Shown: positions 1 to 9,498, counted from the first letter of the stretch. The stretch: DNA of 64,000 nt from Blastococcus carthaginiensis (GCF_030731085.1 NZ_JASNFN010000005.1:62001-126000), one strand, 5' to 3'. Translations and numbers: made by a program. Notes: generated by a model not told the origin, from the letters alone.

Positions 1-755
1 CCCACGACACCGACGCGACCGCCGCGGAGGCGGCCCACCTGTGGTGGCTGGTCGACCGCCCCAACCTGTTCATCAAGATCCCGGCCACCGAGGCCGGGCT
101 GCCGGCGATCACCGAGACCATCGCCAACGGCATCAGCGTCAACGTCACGCTGATCTTCAGCCTCGAGCGGTACGAGGCGGTCATGGACGCCTACCTCGCC
201 GGTCTGGAGAAGCGGGTCGCCGAGGGCGGCTCGCTCGAGGGCATCGCCTCGGTGGCGTCGTTCTTCGTGTCGCGGGTCGACAGCGAGATCGACAAGCGCC
301 TCGACGCGGCCGGCGCGGAGGCGTCGCTGAAGGGCAAGGCCGGCATCGCCAACGCCCAGCTGGCCTACCAGGCCTACGAGGAGGTCTTCTCCAGCGACCG
401 CTGGAAGGCCCTCCAGGCGCAGGGCGCGGTCGCGCAGCGCCCGCTGTGGGCCTCGACCGGCGTCAAGAACCCCGAGTACTCGGACACGATGTACATCAGC
501 GAGCTGATCGCCCCCGGCACGGTGAACACCATGCCGGAGAAGACGCTCATGGCCTACGCCGACCACGGCTCCCCCGGCAACCCGGTGCAGAAGTCCTACG
601 ACGACGCCGCGGGGGTCATGCAGGCCGTGCGCGACGCCGGGGTGGACCTCGACGACGTCTTCCGGGTGCTGGAGGAGGAGGGCGTGCAGAAGTTCGTCGA
701 CTCCTGGGACGAGCTCACCGACTCGGTCCGCACCGAGCTGGAGGACAAGGCGTGA
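1..755 (+). CDS. tal: Transaldolase (5' truncated by window edge)
   Basis: Transfers a dihydroxyacetone unit between sugar phosphates in the non-oxidative pentose phosphate pathway (cytosolic). The reading frame is open from base 3 and ends with TGA at 753-755. About 250 residues are visible, so roughly the first 120 of a usual 370-residue actinobacterial transaldolase lie outside. The segment NLFIKIPATEAGLP carries the Schiff-base lysine, and ISVNVTLIFSLERY is the following conserved strand. The C-terminal VKNPEYSDTMYISELI region is also typical. Its stop overlaps the pgi start (GTGA), which indicates translational coupling. Identification is secure; only the N-terminus is missing. Confidence 0.96.
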   Translation, partial: HDTDATAAEAAHLWWLVDRPNLFIKIPATEAGLPAITETIANGISVNVTLIFSLERYEAVMDAYLAGLEKRVAEGGSLEGIASVASFFVSRVDSEIDKRLDAAGAEASLKGKAGIANAQLAYQAYEEVFSSDRWKALQAQGAVAQRPLWASTGVKNPEYSDTMYISELIAPGTVNTMPEKTLMAYADHGSPGNPVQKSYDDAAGVMQAVRDAGVDLDDVFRVLEEEGVQKFVDSWDELTDSVRTELEDKA

Positions 756-2356
756 AGCTCGCGGTCACCCGCACCGGCCTGGACGTCCCCGAGCCGCTGC
801 GGACCCGGCTCGAGCAGGACGACGTCGTCGCCCGCCTGGTCCGCAAGGACGCGACGCTGTGGGGCCCCGACGCCGAGAGCGAGGCCGCCGTGCGGTTGGG
901 GTGGCTGGACCTGCCGGCCACCTCGCGGTCGCTGCTCGCCTCGCTCGCCGAGCTCCGCGCCGAGCTCGTCGCCGAGGGGCTGGACCGCATCGTGCTGTGC
1001 GGCATGGGCGGCTCGTCGCTGGCCCCGGAGGTCATCTGCCGCACCGCCGGCGTACCGCTGGTCGTGCTCGACACCACCGACCCGGGCCAGCTGCTGTCGG
1101 CCATGACCGAGCTGGAGCGCACCGTCGTGGTGGTCAGCTCCAAGTCCGGCGGCACGGTCGAGACCGAGAGCCAGCGGCGGGCGTTCGTCGCCGCGTTCGC
1201 CCGCGCCGGTCTCGACGAGCGCCAGATCGGCGCGCGCTTCGTCGTCGTCACCGACCCCGGCTCCCCGCTGGCCGATACGGCCTCGGCCATGGGTGCCCGG
1301 GCGGTGTTCCTCGCCGACCCCACCGTCGGCGGGCGGTACAGCGCTCTGTCGGCCTTCGGGCTGGTCCCCTCCGCGCTCGCCGGTGCCGATGTCGCCGCGC
1401 TGGTCGACGACGCCGAGCAGCTGGCCGAGCGGCTCGCCGAACCGGGCAACGCGGCGATGGAGCTGGGCGCGGCGCTGGGCGCGGCGTTCCACGCCGGCCG
1501 CGACAAGCTCGCCCTCGCCGACGCCGGGGAGACGCCCGTCGAGGGCTTCGGCGACTGGGCCGAGCAGCTCATCGCCGAGTCGACGGGCAAGGAGGGGCGC
1601 GGCATCCTGCCCGTCGTGCTCGAGTCCCCCGAGGCACCCGGCAGCTCGGGGCCCGACGTGCTGCTGGGCCTGGTCGGCGCCGGCCCCAGCGGTGCCGGCC
1701 CGGCGGTCGGCGTCACCGGGCCGCTCGGCGCGCAGTTCCTCGGCTGGGAGTACGCCACCGCGGTCGCCGGGCGGGTGCTGGGCATCAACCCCTTCGACCA
1801 GCCCAACGTGACCGAGAGCAAGGAGAACACCCAGGCGATCCTCGCCGCCGGGCTGCCCGACGAGCAGCCGGAGGCCACGATCGGTGCGGTGGAGATCCGC
1901 GGCACCGCTGCGGTGCTCCGGGGGGTCGACCTCTCCTCCCACGACGGGCTGTCGCTGACGCTGGACGCCCTCCTGGCGGCCGTCCCGCCCCGCGGCTACC
2001 TGGCGGTCATGGCCTACCTGGACCGCCTCCGGGACGCCCGTGCCGCCGAGGTACGCACCGCGCTGGCGCAGCGCACCGAGCAGGCGGTCACCTTCGGGTG
2101 GGGCCCCCGCTTCCTGCACTCCACCGGGCAGTACCACAAGGGCGGCCCGCAGGTCGGTGTCTTCCTGCAGATCACCGGTGCGCTGGACGAGGACGTGCCG
2201 GTGCCCGACCAGCAGTACACCTTCGGCACGCTGCAGGCGGCGCAGGCCGCGGGCGACCGCAAGGCGCTGGCCGACCGCGACCGTCCGCTGCTGCACCTGC
2301 ACCTCACCGATCGGGCGGCGGGCATCGACCAGCTGCTCACCGCGCTGCACTGCTGA
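752..2356 (+). CDS. pgi: Glucose-6-phosphate isomerase
   Basis: Interconverts glucose-6-phosphate and fructose-6-phosphate. The GTG start at 752 overlaps the tal stop by four bases, giving a 534-residue protein. Two sugar-isomerase (SIS) folds are visible: GMGGSSLAPEV near residue 85 and SSKSGGTVETES near 130. INPFDQPNVTESKENT near residue 350 is the conserved substrate-contact region. The sequence resembles the PGI half of fused transaldolase/PGI proteins known from some bacteria. Here the two enzymes are separate but translationally coupled. The gene belongs to the tal-pgi-zwf-opcA-pgl cluster and probably balances carbon between glycolysis and NADPH production. Confidence 0.95.
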   Translation: MKLAVTRTGLDVPEPLRTRLEQDDVVARLVRKDATLWGPDAESEAAVRLGWLDLPATSRSLLASLAELRAELVAEGLDRIVLCGMGGSSLAPEVICRTAGVPLVVLDTTDPGQLLSAMTELERTVVVVSSKSGGTVETESQRRAFVAAFARAGLDERQIGARFVVVTDPGSPLADTASAMGARAVFLADPTVGGRYSALSAFGLVPSALAGADVAALVDDAEQLAERLAEPGNAAMELGAALGAAFHAGRDKLALADAGETPVEGFGDWAEQLIAESTGKEGRGILPVVLESPEAPGSSGPDVLLGLVGAGPSGAGPAVGVTGPLGAQFLGWEYATAVAGRVLGINPFDQPNVTESKENTQAILAAGLPDEQPEATIGAVEIRGTAAVLRGVDLSSHDGLSLTLDALLAAVPPRGYLAVMAYLDRLRDARAAEVRTALAQRTEQAVTFGWGPRFLHSTGQYHKGGPQVGVFLQITGALDEDVPVPDQQYTFGTLQAAQAAGDRKALADRDRPLLHLHLTDRAAGIDQLLTALHC

Positions 2357-2409
2357 ACACCGGCGAGCCGGCCGGGGAGCCGCCGCTCGACCCGCGCCCG
2401 ATCCACCCT

Positions 2410-2436
2410 GCCGTCCGGTCCGCCGGACCGGACGGC
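2410..2436 (+). terminator. Hairpin between pgi and the zwf leader
   Basis: A perfect 12-bp stem (GCCGTCCGGTCC / GGACCGGACGGC) closes a 3-base GCC loop, 54 bases after the pgi stop. There is no clear U-tract, only GGGTTCCCCC. It could be a weak intrinsic terminator, an RNA-stability element, or the base of the zwf leader structure. Confidence 0.55.
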
Positions 2437-2463
2437 GGGTTCCCCCGACCACGAGGACGGACG

Positions 2464-2556
2464 ATGACTCTCTCCCCGCTGCGCGGCCCGCTCGTGTCCC
2501 TCTCCACCCTGCGCCGCCCGCTCGTGCCCCTCTCCCGGCTGCGCGGCCCGCGATGA
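2464..2556 (+). CDS. Putative 30-residue leader peptide coupled to zwf
   Basis: A short ORF begins ATG at 2464 with a purine-rich GAGGACGG upstream and ends with TGA at 2554-2556, overlapping the zwf ATG (ATGA). The product is built of three copies of a ten-residue unit, LSxLRxPLVx, and is rich in Leu, Arg and Pro. Nothing similar is known to me. The precise overlap suggests either translational coupling that sets zwf output or ribosome-sensing of Leu/Arg/Pro codons. It could equally be a chance frame through a DNA repeat. Function unknown. Confidence 0.4.
   Translation: MTLSPLRGPLVSLSTLRRPLVPLSRLRGPR
2470..2550 (+). repeat. 30-bp tandem repeat upstream of zwf
   Basis: Three head-to-tail copies (2470-2499, 2500-2529 and 2530-2550, the last cut short) share CTCTCC, CTGCGC and CCGCTCGTG blocks. 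The first codons of zwf (CCGCTGCGCGACCCC, from about 2566) look like a fourth diverged copy shifted by one base. The array may therefore have grown by slippage from the zwf 5' end. Confidence 0.8.
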
Positions 2557-4070
2557 TCCCCAACCCGCTGCGCGACCCCCGGGACCGGCGGCTGCCCCGG
2601 GTACCCGAGCCGTGCGCCCTGGTCGTCTTCGGCATCACCGGTGACCTGGCGCGCAAGAAGCTCCTCCCCGCCGTCTACGACCTCGCCAACCGGGGCCTGC
2701 TGCCCACGAACTTCGCCCTGCTCGGCTTCGCCCGCCGCGACTGGGGGGACACCGAGTTCGCCGAGCTCGCCCGCGACGCGATCCGGCAGCACGCCCGGAC
2801 CCCGTGGCGCGAGGAGGTGTGGGAGCGGCTGGCCGGCAGCGTCCACTTCGTGCAGGGCTCGTTCGACGACGACACCGCGTTCGACGAGCTGGCCGGGGCC
2901 CTCGGTGAGCTGGAGGGCTCCCACGGCATCGGCGGCAACGCGGCGTTCTACCTGTCGATCCCGCCGTCGATGTTCCCCGTGGTGCTCAAGCAGATGCAGC
3001 GCACCGGCATGGCCGAGAACACCCCCGGCCGGTGGCGCCGCGTCGTCGTCGAGAAGCCGTTCGGCACCGACCTGGCCTCCAGCCGGGAGCTCAACGCCCT
3101 CGTCGACTCCGTCTTCAGCGCCGACGACGTCTTCCGCATCGACCACTACCTGGGCAAGGAGACGGTCCAGAACCTGCTGGCGCTGCGGTTCGCCAACAGC
3201 CTGTTCGAGCCGATCTGGAACGGCCACCACGTGGACTCGGTGCAGATCACCATGGCCGAGGACGTCGGGATCGGTGGCCGGGCGAGCTTCTACGAGAAGA
3301 CCGGCGCCGCCCGCGACGTGCTGCAGAACCACCTGCTGCAGCTGCTGGCGCTGACCGCGATGGAGGAGCCGGTCGAGTTCTCGGCGGAGGAGATCCGCAC
3401 CGAGAAGCTCAAGGTGCTGCGGGCCGTCTCACTGCCCGAGGACCTCGCCACCTCCGCGATCCGCGGGCAGTACGAGCAGGGCTGGCTCGCCGGCCAGCGG
3501 GCGAAGGGCTACCGCCAGGAGGACGGCGTCGCCGACGACTCCACCACCGAGACCTACGCCGCCGTCCGGCTCGGCGTGGAGACCCGCCGCTGGGCCGGCG
3601 TGCCGTTCTACCTGCGCGCCGGGAAGCGGCTGCCCCGCCGGGTCACCGAGATCGCCCTGGTCTTCAAGCGCGCGCCGCACCTCCCCTTCGCCGACACCGA
3701 CACCGAGGAGCTGGGCAACAACCAGCTCGTCGTCCGCGTCCAGCCCGACGAAGGGGTCACCCTCAAGTTCGGGTCGAAGGTTCCGGGCAGCGTGATGGAG
3801 GTCCGGGACGTGTCCATGGACTTCCTCTACGGCGAGCAGTTCACCGAGACCAGCCCCGAGGCCTACGAGCGGCTGCTGCTCGACGTGCTGCTCGGGGACG
3901 CCACGCTGTTCCCGCGCAACGCCGAGGTCGAGGCCTCCTGGGCGGTGATCGACCCGCTCGAGGAGTTCTGGGCGGGGTCCGACCCCGAGCCCTACCGGGC
4001 CGGTGAGTGGGGGCCGCGCGCGGCCGACGCGATGCTGGCCGCCGAGGGCCGCCGCTGGCGGCGACCGTGA
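2553..4070 (+). CDS. zwf: Glucose-6-phosphate dehydrogenase
   Basis: Oxidises glucose-6-phosphate to 6-phosphogluconolactone with NADP+. The protein has 505 residues. GITGDLARKKLLPAVYDLA near residue 28 is the dinucleotide-binding loop, and RIDHYLGKE near 195 is the family active-site signature with the catalytic His. The start was chosen at ATG 2553 because NPLRDPRDRRLPR is the usual actinobacterial N-terminus and because this ATG overlaps the leader ORF stop. opcA and pgl follow on the same strand, completing the oxidative branch. Confidence 0.96.
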   Translation: MIPNPLRDPRDRRLPRVPEPCALVVFGITGDLARKKLLPAVYDLANRGLLPTNFALLGFARRDWGDTEFAELARDAIRQHARTPWREEVWERLAGSVHFVQGSFDDDTAFDELAGALGELEGSHGIGGNAAFYLSIPPSMFPVVLKQMQRTGMAENTPGRWRRVVVEKPFGTDLASSRELNALVDSVFSADDVFRIDHYLGKETVQNLLALRFANSLFEPIWNGHHVDSVQITMAEDVGIGGRASFYEKTGAARDVLQNHLLQLLALTAMEEPVEFSAEEIRTEKLKVLRAVSLPEDLATSAIRGQYEQGWLAGQRAKGYRQEDGVADDSTTETYAAVRLGVETRRWAGVPFYLRAGKRLPRRVTEIALVFKRAPHLPFADTDTEELGNNQLVVRVQPDEGVTLKFGSKVPGSVMEVRDVSMDFLYGEQFTETSPEAYERLLLDVLLGDATLFPRNAEVEASWAVIDPLEEFWAGSDPEPYRAGEWGPRAADAMLAAEGRRWRRP

Positions 4071-4116
4071 CCGCCCCGCGCACCACCAGGCCGCAGCCGC
4101 GAGCGGAGGAGACCCC

Positions 4117-5241
4117 GTGACCACCCTCTGGGACACCACCGGATCCGCGGTGGTCAAAGAACTGGCCGCCCAGCGCCGCACGGGCGGCGCCGTCCTCTCC
4201 GGCGTGGCCCTGACCCTGGTGGTCGTGGCCGACGAGAGCCGGGTCGCCGAGGCCGAGGAGGCCGCCACCCATGCGGCGGAGATGCACCCCTGCCGGCTGC
4301 TCGTCGTCGTCCGCCGCCAGATCGACGCACCGGTCCCCCGCCTCGACGCCGAGGTGCAGATCGGGGGGCGGCTGGGCCCGGGCGAGGCGGTGGTCATGCG
4401 GATGTACGGCCGCCTGGCCCTGCACGCCGAGTCCGTCGTCCTCCCGCTGCTGGCCGCCGACGCGCCGGTCGTCGCCTGGTGGCACGCGCCCGCGCCCGAC
4501 CGGCTGGCCACCGACGCGCTGTCCGTCGTCGCCGACCGCCGGGTCACCGACAGCTCCCTCGCGGACGACCCGCTGGAGGCCCTGCGCACCCGCGGGCAGG
4601 ACTACGTGCCCGGCGACACCGACCTGGCGTGGACCCGCGGCACGGCCTGGCGGGCCACCCTGACCTCCACCCTCGACGCCGTGGCCGGGCGCCGCGGAGA
4701 ACCGGTCCGGGTGCTCGGCGGCCGGCTCACCGGCGCTCCGCGGAACCCGACCGCGCAGCTGCTGGCCGGGTGGCTGTCCTCCCGCGCCGGGTGCCCGGTC
4801 GACATCGAGGCCGGGCAGCGGTCCGCCGGCCCCTCGGGCGTGGAGGAGGTGACGCTGCGGCTGGACCAGGACGAGGAGGTCCGGGTCGCCGCCGACCACC
4901 GCGGCGGGGCGGTCATCACGCAGCCCTACCGGCCGGACTCGACCGTCGCCCTCTCGGAACGCGTGCTGGGCGACCTGCTCAGCGAGGAGCTGCGCCGGCT
5001 CGATCCCGACGAGCCCTACGCCGACGCGCTCTCCTCCGCCACCGGCCTCGCCGGCCTGGCGGAACGCGCGCGCTCGCGCCAGCACATCTGGTTCGACCCC
5101 GCCGAGTCCGACGAGGAGGACGAGCGGCTGGCACCCACCGTGCCCGGCGACTCCGACGACTCCGACGAGGCCGCTCTCGGCGGGGAGCGGGACGCCGAGG
5201 AGCCCGCACCCGCCGACGTCCGACCAGGGAGGACCTCGTGA
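4117..5241 (+). CDS. opcA: Glucose-6-phosphate dehydrogenase assembly protein OpcA
   Basis: OpcA is the partner protein needed for full G6PDH activity in actinobacteria and cyanobacteria. The start is GTG at 4117 with a strong GGAGGA six bases upstream, giving 374 residues. The N-terminus VTTLWDTTGSAVVKEL and the WWHAPAP segment near residue 125 are typical. The last ~50 residues are acidic (DSDDSDEAALGGERDAEEP) and probably disordered. It lies directly between zwf and pgl, and its stop overlaps the pgl GTG. Confidence 0.93.
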   Translation: MTTLWDTTGSAVVKELAAQRRTGGAVLSGVALTLVVVADESRVAEAEEAATHAAEMHPCRLLVVVRRQIDAPVPRLDAEVQIGGRLGPGEAVVMRMYGRLALHAESVVLPLLAADAPVVAWWHAPAPDRLATDALSVVADRRVTDSSLADDPLEALRTRGQDYVPGDTDLAWTRGTAWRATLTSTLDAVAGRRGEPVRVLGGRLTGAPRNPTAQLLAGWLSSRAGCPVDIEAGQRSAGPSGVEEVTLRLDQDEEVRVAADHRGGAVITQPYRPDSTVALSERVLGDLLSEELRRLDPDEPYADALSSATGLAGLAERARSRQHIWFDPAESDEEDERLAPTVPGDSDDSDEAALGGERDAEEPAPADVRPGRTS

Positions 5242-6050
5242 CCCACTCCCCCGGCGACCGCGTCGCCGCCGAGCTCGCCGCCGGAGGGCCGCCCCCCGAC
5301 GTCGTGATCGAACCCGACGCCGACCGGCTGGCCCGCGCCGTCGCCGAGGCGCTCGTCGCCCGGCTCGCGGCCGCCCAGGCGGTGCACGGCACCGCATCGG
5401 TCGTGCTGACCGGCGGCGGCATCGGCATCGCCGTACTGGAACGGGTGGCCGGCCTGGCCGTGGAGCCGGTGCGGGAGACCGTCGACTGGACCGCGGTCGA
5501 CGTCTGGTGGGGCGACGAGCGCTTCGTCCCGGCCGGGGACGCCGAGCGCAACGACGGGCAGGCCCGCACCGCCCTGCTGAACCGCGTCGGCCTCCCCGCG
5601 GAGCGGGTGCACGCGATGCCGGCCGCGGACTCCGGCCCCGGTTCACCCGAGGAAGCGGCCGAAACCTACCTGGCCGAACTGCGCGCGCACGCGCCCGACG
5701 GCGCCGACCTGCCGCGCTTCGACGTGCTGCTGCTCGGCATGGGACCCGAGGGCCACACTGCGTCGATCTTCCCCGGCTCCCCCGCGGTCCGTGACGAGCG
5801 ACCGGTGCTCGCGGTGCGCGACTGCCCCAAGCCACCGCCCACCCGCGTCAGCCTCAGCTACCCGGCGATCAACAGCGCCGAGGAGATCTGGATGGTCGTC
5901 TCCGGCGAGGGCAAGGCCGAGGCCGTGGCCGCGGCCCTGGGTGGCGCCGACCCCGTCGACCTCCCGGCCGCCGGGGTGCGCGGCACGCGCGCCACCCGCT
6001 GGCTGCTGGACGCCGGTGCCGCGTCGCGGCTACCGCGGTCGGGGGGCTGA
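5238..6050 (+). CDS. pgl: 6-phosphogluconolactonase
   Basis: Hydrolyses 6-phosphogluconolactone to 6-phosphogluconate, the second step of the oxidative pentose phosphate pathway. The GTG start at 5238 overlaps the opcA stop by four bases, giving 270 residues. VLTGGGIG near residue 55, WWGDERFVP near 91 and LLGMGPEGHTASIFPG near 170 are the conserved phosphate- and substrate-binding motifs of the DevB/SOL family. It ends one base before the convergent rbpA stop, leaving no room for a separate terminator. Confidence 0.95.
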   Translation: MTHSPGDRVAAELAAGGPPPDVVIEPDADRLARAVAEALVARLAAAQAVHGTASVVLTGGGIGIAVLERVAGLAVEPVRETVDWTAVDVWWGDERFVPAGDAERNDGQARTALLNRVGLPAERVHAMPAADSGPGSPEEAAETYLAELRAHAPDGADLPRFDVLLLGMGPEGHTASIFPGSPAVRDERPVLAVRDCPKPPPTRVSLSYPAINSAEEIWMVVSGEGKAEAVAAALGGADPVDLPAAGVRGTRATRWLLDAGAASRLPRSGG

Positions 6051-6051
6051 C

Positions 6052-6393
6052 TCAGCCGCCGCGCCGCACGCGCAGCCGGTCGAGGGCCTCCTCGAGCAGG
6101 GCGTCGCCGTCGGCGTCGCTGCGCCGCTCGCGCACGTAGGCCAGGTGGGTCTTGTAGGGCTCGATCCGCGGCTCCGGCGGCGGGGCGGTCCGGTCCTGCC
6201 CGGCGGGCAGCCCGCAGCGCGGGCAGTCCCACAGCTCGGGCACCTCGGCCTCGCTCGCGAGCACCACGCGGGTCTCGTGCCCGTTGGCGCACCAGAAGGG
6301 GATCCGCCGGCGGGGCGCGGACTCGCCGCGCTCCGCCTCTCCGACCGGACCCGCTCCGACCCGGGTGCCCCGGATCGCATTCCCACCAGCCAC
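6052..6393 (-). CDS. rbpA: RNA polymerase-binding protein RbpA
   Basis: Actinobacterial transcription factor that binds RNA polymerase and the primary sigma factor and stabilises the open complex. It has 113 residues. The core domain shows FWCANGHETRVVLASEAEVP with CPRCGLPAGQD, i.e. the Cys pairs of the zinc-binding fold, followed by the sigma-interacting tail PYKTHLAYVRERRSDADGD. The start is GTG at 6393 behind AGGGGGC. It is transcribed after secG on the minus strand and converges with pgl. Confidence 0.95.
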   Translation of the reverse strand: MAGGNAIRGTRVGAGPVGEAERGESAPRRRIPFWCANGHETRVVLASEAEVPELWDCPRCGLPAGQDRTAPPPEPRIEPYKTHLAYVRERRSDADGDALLEEALDRLRVRRGG

Positions 6394-6446
6394 GTGTGCC
6401 CCCTGATAGTCCGTCCGGGCGCGGCGACGCCGACCGCCGCGGGAGG

Positions 6447-6452
6447 AGTCTA
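6447..6452 (-). promoter_or_regulatory. Candidate -10 element for rbpA
   Basis: TAGACT on the minus strand, 54 bases upstream of the rbpA GTG, matches the actinobacterial TANNNT -10 pattern. No convincing -35 hexamer was seen at 17-18 bases. Confidence 0.35.
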
Positions 6453-6520
6453 GGGCCTGGTGGGGCGCATCCCGGTCACGTTTGCGTGCCGGTTGTGAGC
6501 CGGCCCACCCGCGCGTGAGG

Positions 6521-6757
6521 TCAGGGGGTGACCTTGATCAGGATGCCGAGGCCGACGATGCACACGGTCCAGACCAGCGCCGTCAGCACGGTCAGCCGGT
6601 TGAGGTTCTTCTCGACCACCGACGACCCGGAGAGCGAGGAGGAGACCGAGCCGCCGAACATCGAGGACAACCCGCCCCCCTTGCCGCGGTGCAGCAGGAT
6701 GAGCACCACGAGCAGCAGGCTGCTGAGGACCAGCAGCACGTTGAGGACCAGCTCCAT
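6521..6757 (-). CDS. secG: Preprotein translocase subunit SecG
   Basis: Small accessory subunit of the SecYEG channel. The 78-residue protein has two membrane helices (about residues 3-21 and 55-74) separated by a Gly/Ser-rich loop, HRGKGGGLSSMFGGSVSSSL, characteristic of SecG. The ATG start is preceded by GGAGAGG. secG following the gap-pgk-tpiA glycolytic block is a common actinobacterial order. Here an ABC lipoprotein gene lies in between. Confidence 0.94.
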   Translation of the reverse strand: MELVLNVLLVLSSLLLVVLILLHRGKGGGLSSMFGGSVSSSLSGSSVVEKNLNRLTVLTALVWTVCIVGLGILIKVTP

Positions 6758-6840
6758 TGACCTCTCCGGAAGGTTGTCGGCGACCGGCGACGGCCGCCAG
6801 CTCTGTGTTCGAGCGTAGCCGACGGGCGGGGGTGCCCCGG

Positions 6841-8592
6841 TCAGCGGACGCCGGCGGTGGCGACGTCGTAGCCGTCGTAGGGCCGCATGACCAGCCCGTT
6901 GCGCAGCCGCTGCCCCGCCAGCAGCTGGATCCGGGTCTCAGCCAGGGGCACGTAGGCCGCCCGGGCCTGCGCCGCCGCGGCGACCTCGGCCCACTCGGCG
7001 TCGCCGGCCCGCGCCCGGTCGACCAGCGCGTCGATCTCCGGGTCGGCCAGCCGTGCGTAGTTCGGGTTGCCCACCCGGGCGATGCTGCGCGTGTCGACCA
7101 GCGGCACCAGGAACGACCCGGGCGTCGGGAAATCGGCGGTGCGGGTGGCGAGGACGAGCCCGTAGCCGCTGGCGGCGACGTTGTCGGGGTTGCCGACGTC
7201 GGTGGCGTAGAAGGCCGCCGGGTCCAGCGGGCGGACCTCGACGTCGATCCGGACCTCGGCGAGCTGGGCGGCGATCTCCTCGGCGACCGCGACGCTGCTG
7301 CTCACGTCGGGCACCGCCAGGACGGTGGCGAACCCGTCGGGCCGCCCGCAGTCCTCCAGGGCGGCGCGGGCGGCGTCGAGGTCCGGTTCCTGCTCGCCGC
7401 CGTCGGGTCCGCCGGGCAGCGCCCGGGGCCACAGCGAGCTGCTGCGCACCGCGTCGACCGCGCCGCCGAGCGCAGCCTGGACACCGCGCCGGTCGACGGC
7501 GGCGGCGACGGCGGCCCGGCAGCCGGCGTCGTCCATCGGCGCGACGTCGGTGGGGAGCGCGAGCAGGCGCACGGCGCCGGTGGTGATGTCGTCCACCCGG
7601 TCCATCAGCTCCTCGCCACCGTCGCCGGCCAGGCGGGCCGTCGTGGCCGGCATGACCCCGGTGCCCGAGATGTCGAGGTCGGCCGAGCCGGCCAGCAGCG
7701 CCTGGTCGCGGGCCAGGCCGGAGAGCCCCGTGCGCACCACGACGCTGTCGGGCAGCGCCGTGCGCACCTCGTCGGTGGCCGGGTCCCACTCGGGGTTGCG
7801 CTCCAGCAGGATGCCGGTCTCCGGATCCACCGAGGAGATCGCGTAGGGGCCCGAGGACACCGGGTCGGCGCCGTACTCGCCGCGGGTGTCGGCCTCCGCC
7901 GGCACGGGGCTGGCCGACGGCAGGGCCAGCACGTAGGGCAGGTCCGGCTGCGGGACGCGCAGCCGGAAGACGACCGTGCGGTCGTCGGGCGTCTCGATCG
8001 AGCTCAGGACGGGGTCGTCCTCCTCGGTGGAGTACGGCCCCGGGTAGGGGTTGGCCGGGTCGTCGAGCAGGCCCACCAGGTAGGTGGGGCCACCGACGAT
8101 CACGTCGGAGGCGAACGACCGCTGGATGCCGTACTTCACGTCGCCGCTGGTGATCGGCCGGCCGTTCTCGAAGCGGACCCCCTCCTTGAGGGTGAACGTC
8201 CAGCTCAGCCCGTCCTCGGAGACGGTGCCGAGGTCGGTGGCCAGGTCGGGCACCAGCTCGGTCGTCCCGCCGGGCGCGCTGGAGAACGTCACCAGGGTGC
8301 GGGCGTAGAGCCGCATCAGGTTCCACACGCCGGGCAGGTAGGAGCGCTGCGGGTCCAGGCTGTCCAGCGCGGGTGCGACCACCCGCAGCGTGCCGCCACG
8401 CTCCTCCGACGGCGACCGGACGCCCTCGACACCGGCATCGGGACCGTCGGCGAGCACCGGCACGTCGGCCCGCCCGCCCGTGCCACCGAGGCAGCTGACG
8501 GCGAGGACGACGACCAGCGCGATGGCGGCGGCCGAGCCCAGCAGGCGCCGCGGCGACCAGCCCCGGGCCCAGGGCGGGAGCCGGTCGGTCAT
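6841..8592 (-). CDS. ABC transporter substrate-binding lipoprotein, peptide/nickel type (SBP family 5)
   Basis: Predicted cell-surface binding protein for an oligopeptide or similar ligand. From ATG 8592 the protein has 583 residues. It starts with a basic segment, one hydrophobic helix and the lipobox LAVSC (Cys about residue 34). GGTLRVVAPALDSLDPQRSY and WTFTLKEGVRFENGRPITS are the family signatures. A GTG at 8616 is an alternative start, but it falls inside the tpiA terminator hairpin. No permease or ATPase is adjacent, so it is an orphan, and it interrupts the usual tpiA-secG neighbourhood. Confidence 0.85.
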   Translation of the reverse strand: MTDRLPPWARGWSPRRLLGSAAAIALVVVLAVSCLGGTGGRADVPVLADGPDAGVEGVRSPSEERGGTLRVVAPALDSLDPQRSYLPGVWNLMRLYARTLVTFSSAPGGTTELVPDLATDLGTVSEDGLSWTFTLKEGVRFENGRPITSGDVKYGIQRSFASDVIVGGPTYLVGLLDDPANPYPGPYSTEEDDPVLSSIETPDDRTVVFRLRVPQPDLPYVLALPSASPVPAEADTRGEYGADPVSSGPYAISSVDPETGILLERNPEWDPATDEVRTALPDSVVVRTGLSGLARDQALLAGSADLDISGTGVMPATTARLAGDGGEELMDRVDDITTGAVRLLALPTDVAPMDDAGCRAAVAAAVDRRGVQAALGGAVDAVRSSSLWPRALPGGPDGGEQEPDLDAARAALEDCGRPDGFATVLAVPDVSSSVAVAEEIAAQLAEVRIDVEVRPLDPAAFYATDVGNPDNVAASGYGLVLATRTADFPTPGSFLVPLVDTRSIARVGNPNYARLADPEIDALVDRARAGDAEWAEVAAAAQARAAYVPLAETRIQLLAGQRLRNGLVMRPYDGYDVATAGVR

Positions 8593-8615
8593 GCGCTCTC
8601 GCGTCGAAGGCTCCA

Positions 8616-8661
8616 CCTGCTGCCCACCCCCATCCGTGTCCGGCCGGGAGCGGGCAGCAGG
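8616..8661 (-). terminator. Hairpin after tpiA
   Basis: Perfect 10-bp arms CCTGCTGCCC (8616-8625) and GGGCAGCAGG (8652-8661) start three bases after the tpiA stop. The long 26-base loop and absent U-tract make it a weak terminator candidate. Confidence 0.5.
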
Positions 8662-8663
8662 GT

Positions 8664-9485
<822 letters not shown>

Positions 9486-9498
9486 GTCCGCTCCTCGC

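Noticed and set aside
752..755. Bifunctional transaldolase/phosphoglucose isomerase fusion
   Set aside because: The two genes are in different frames with a stop and start in a GTGA overlap, so they make separate proteins.
2470..2550. CRISPR array
   Set aside because: The 30-bp units are head-to-tail without spacers and are translated in one frame; no cas gene is present.
596..2656. Long minus-strand open frames opposite pgi and similar long frames opposite zwf, treY, treZ and the ABC lipoprotein
   Set aside because: They are Arg/Ala/Gly/Pro-rich translations typical of the opposite strand of high-GC genes, with no domain, start signal or independent context.
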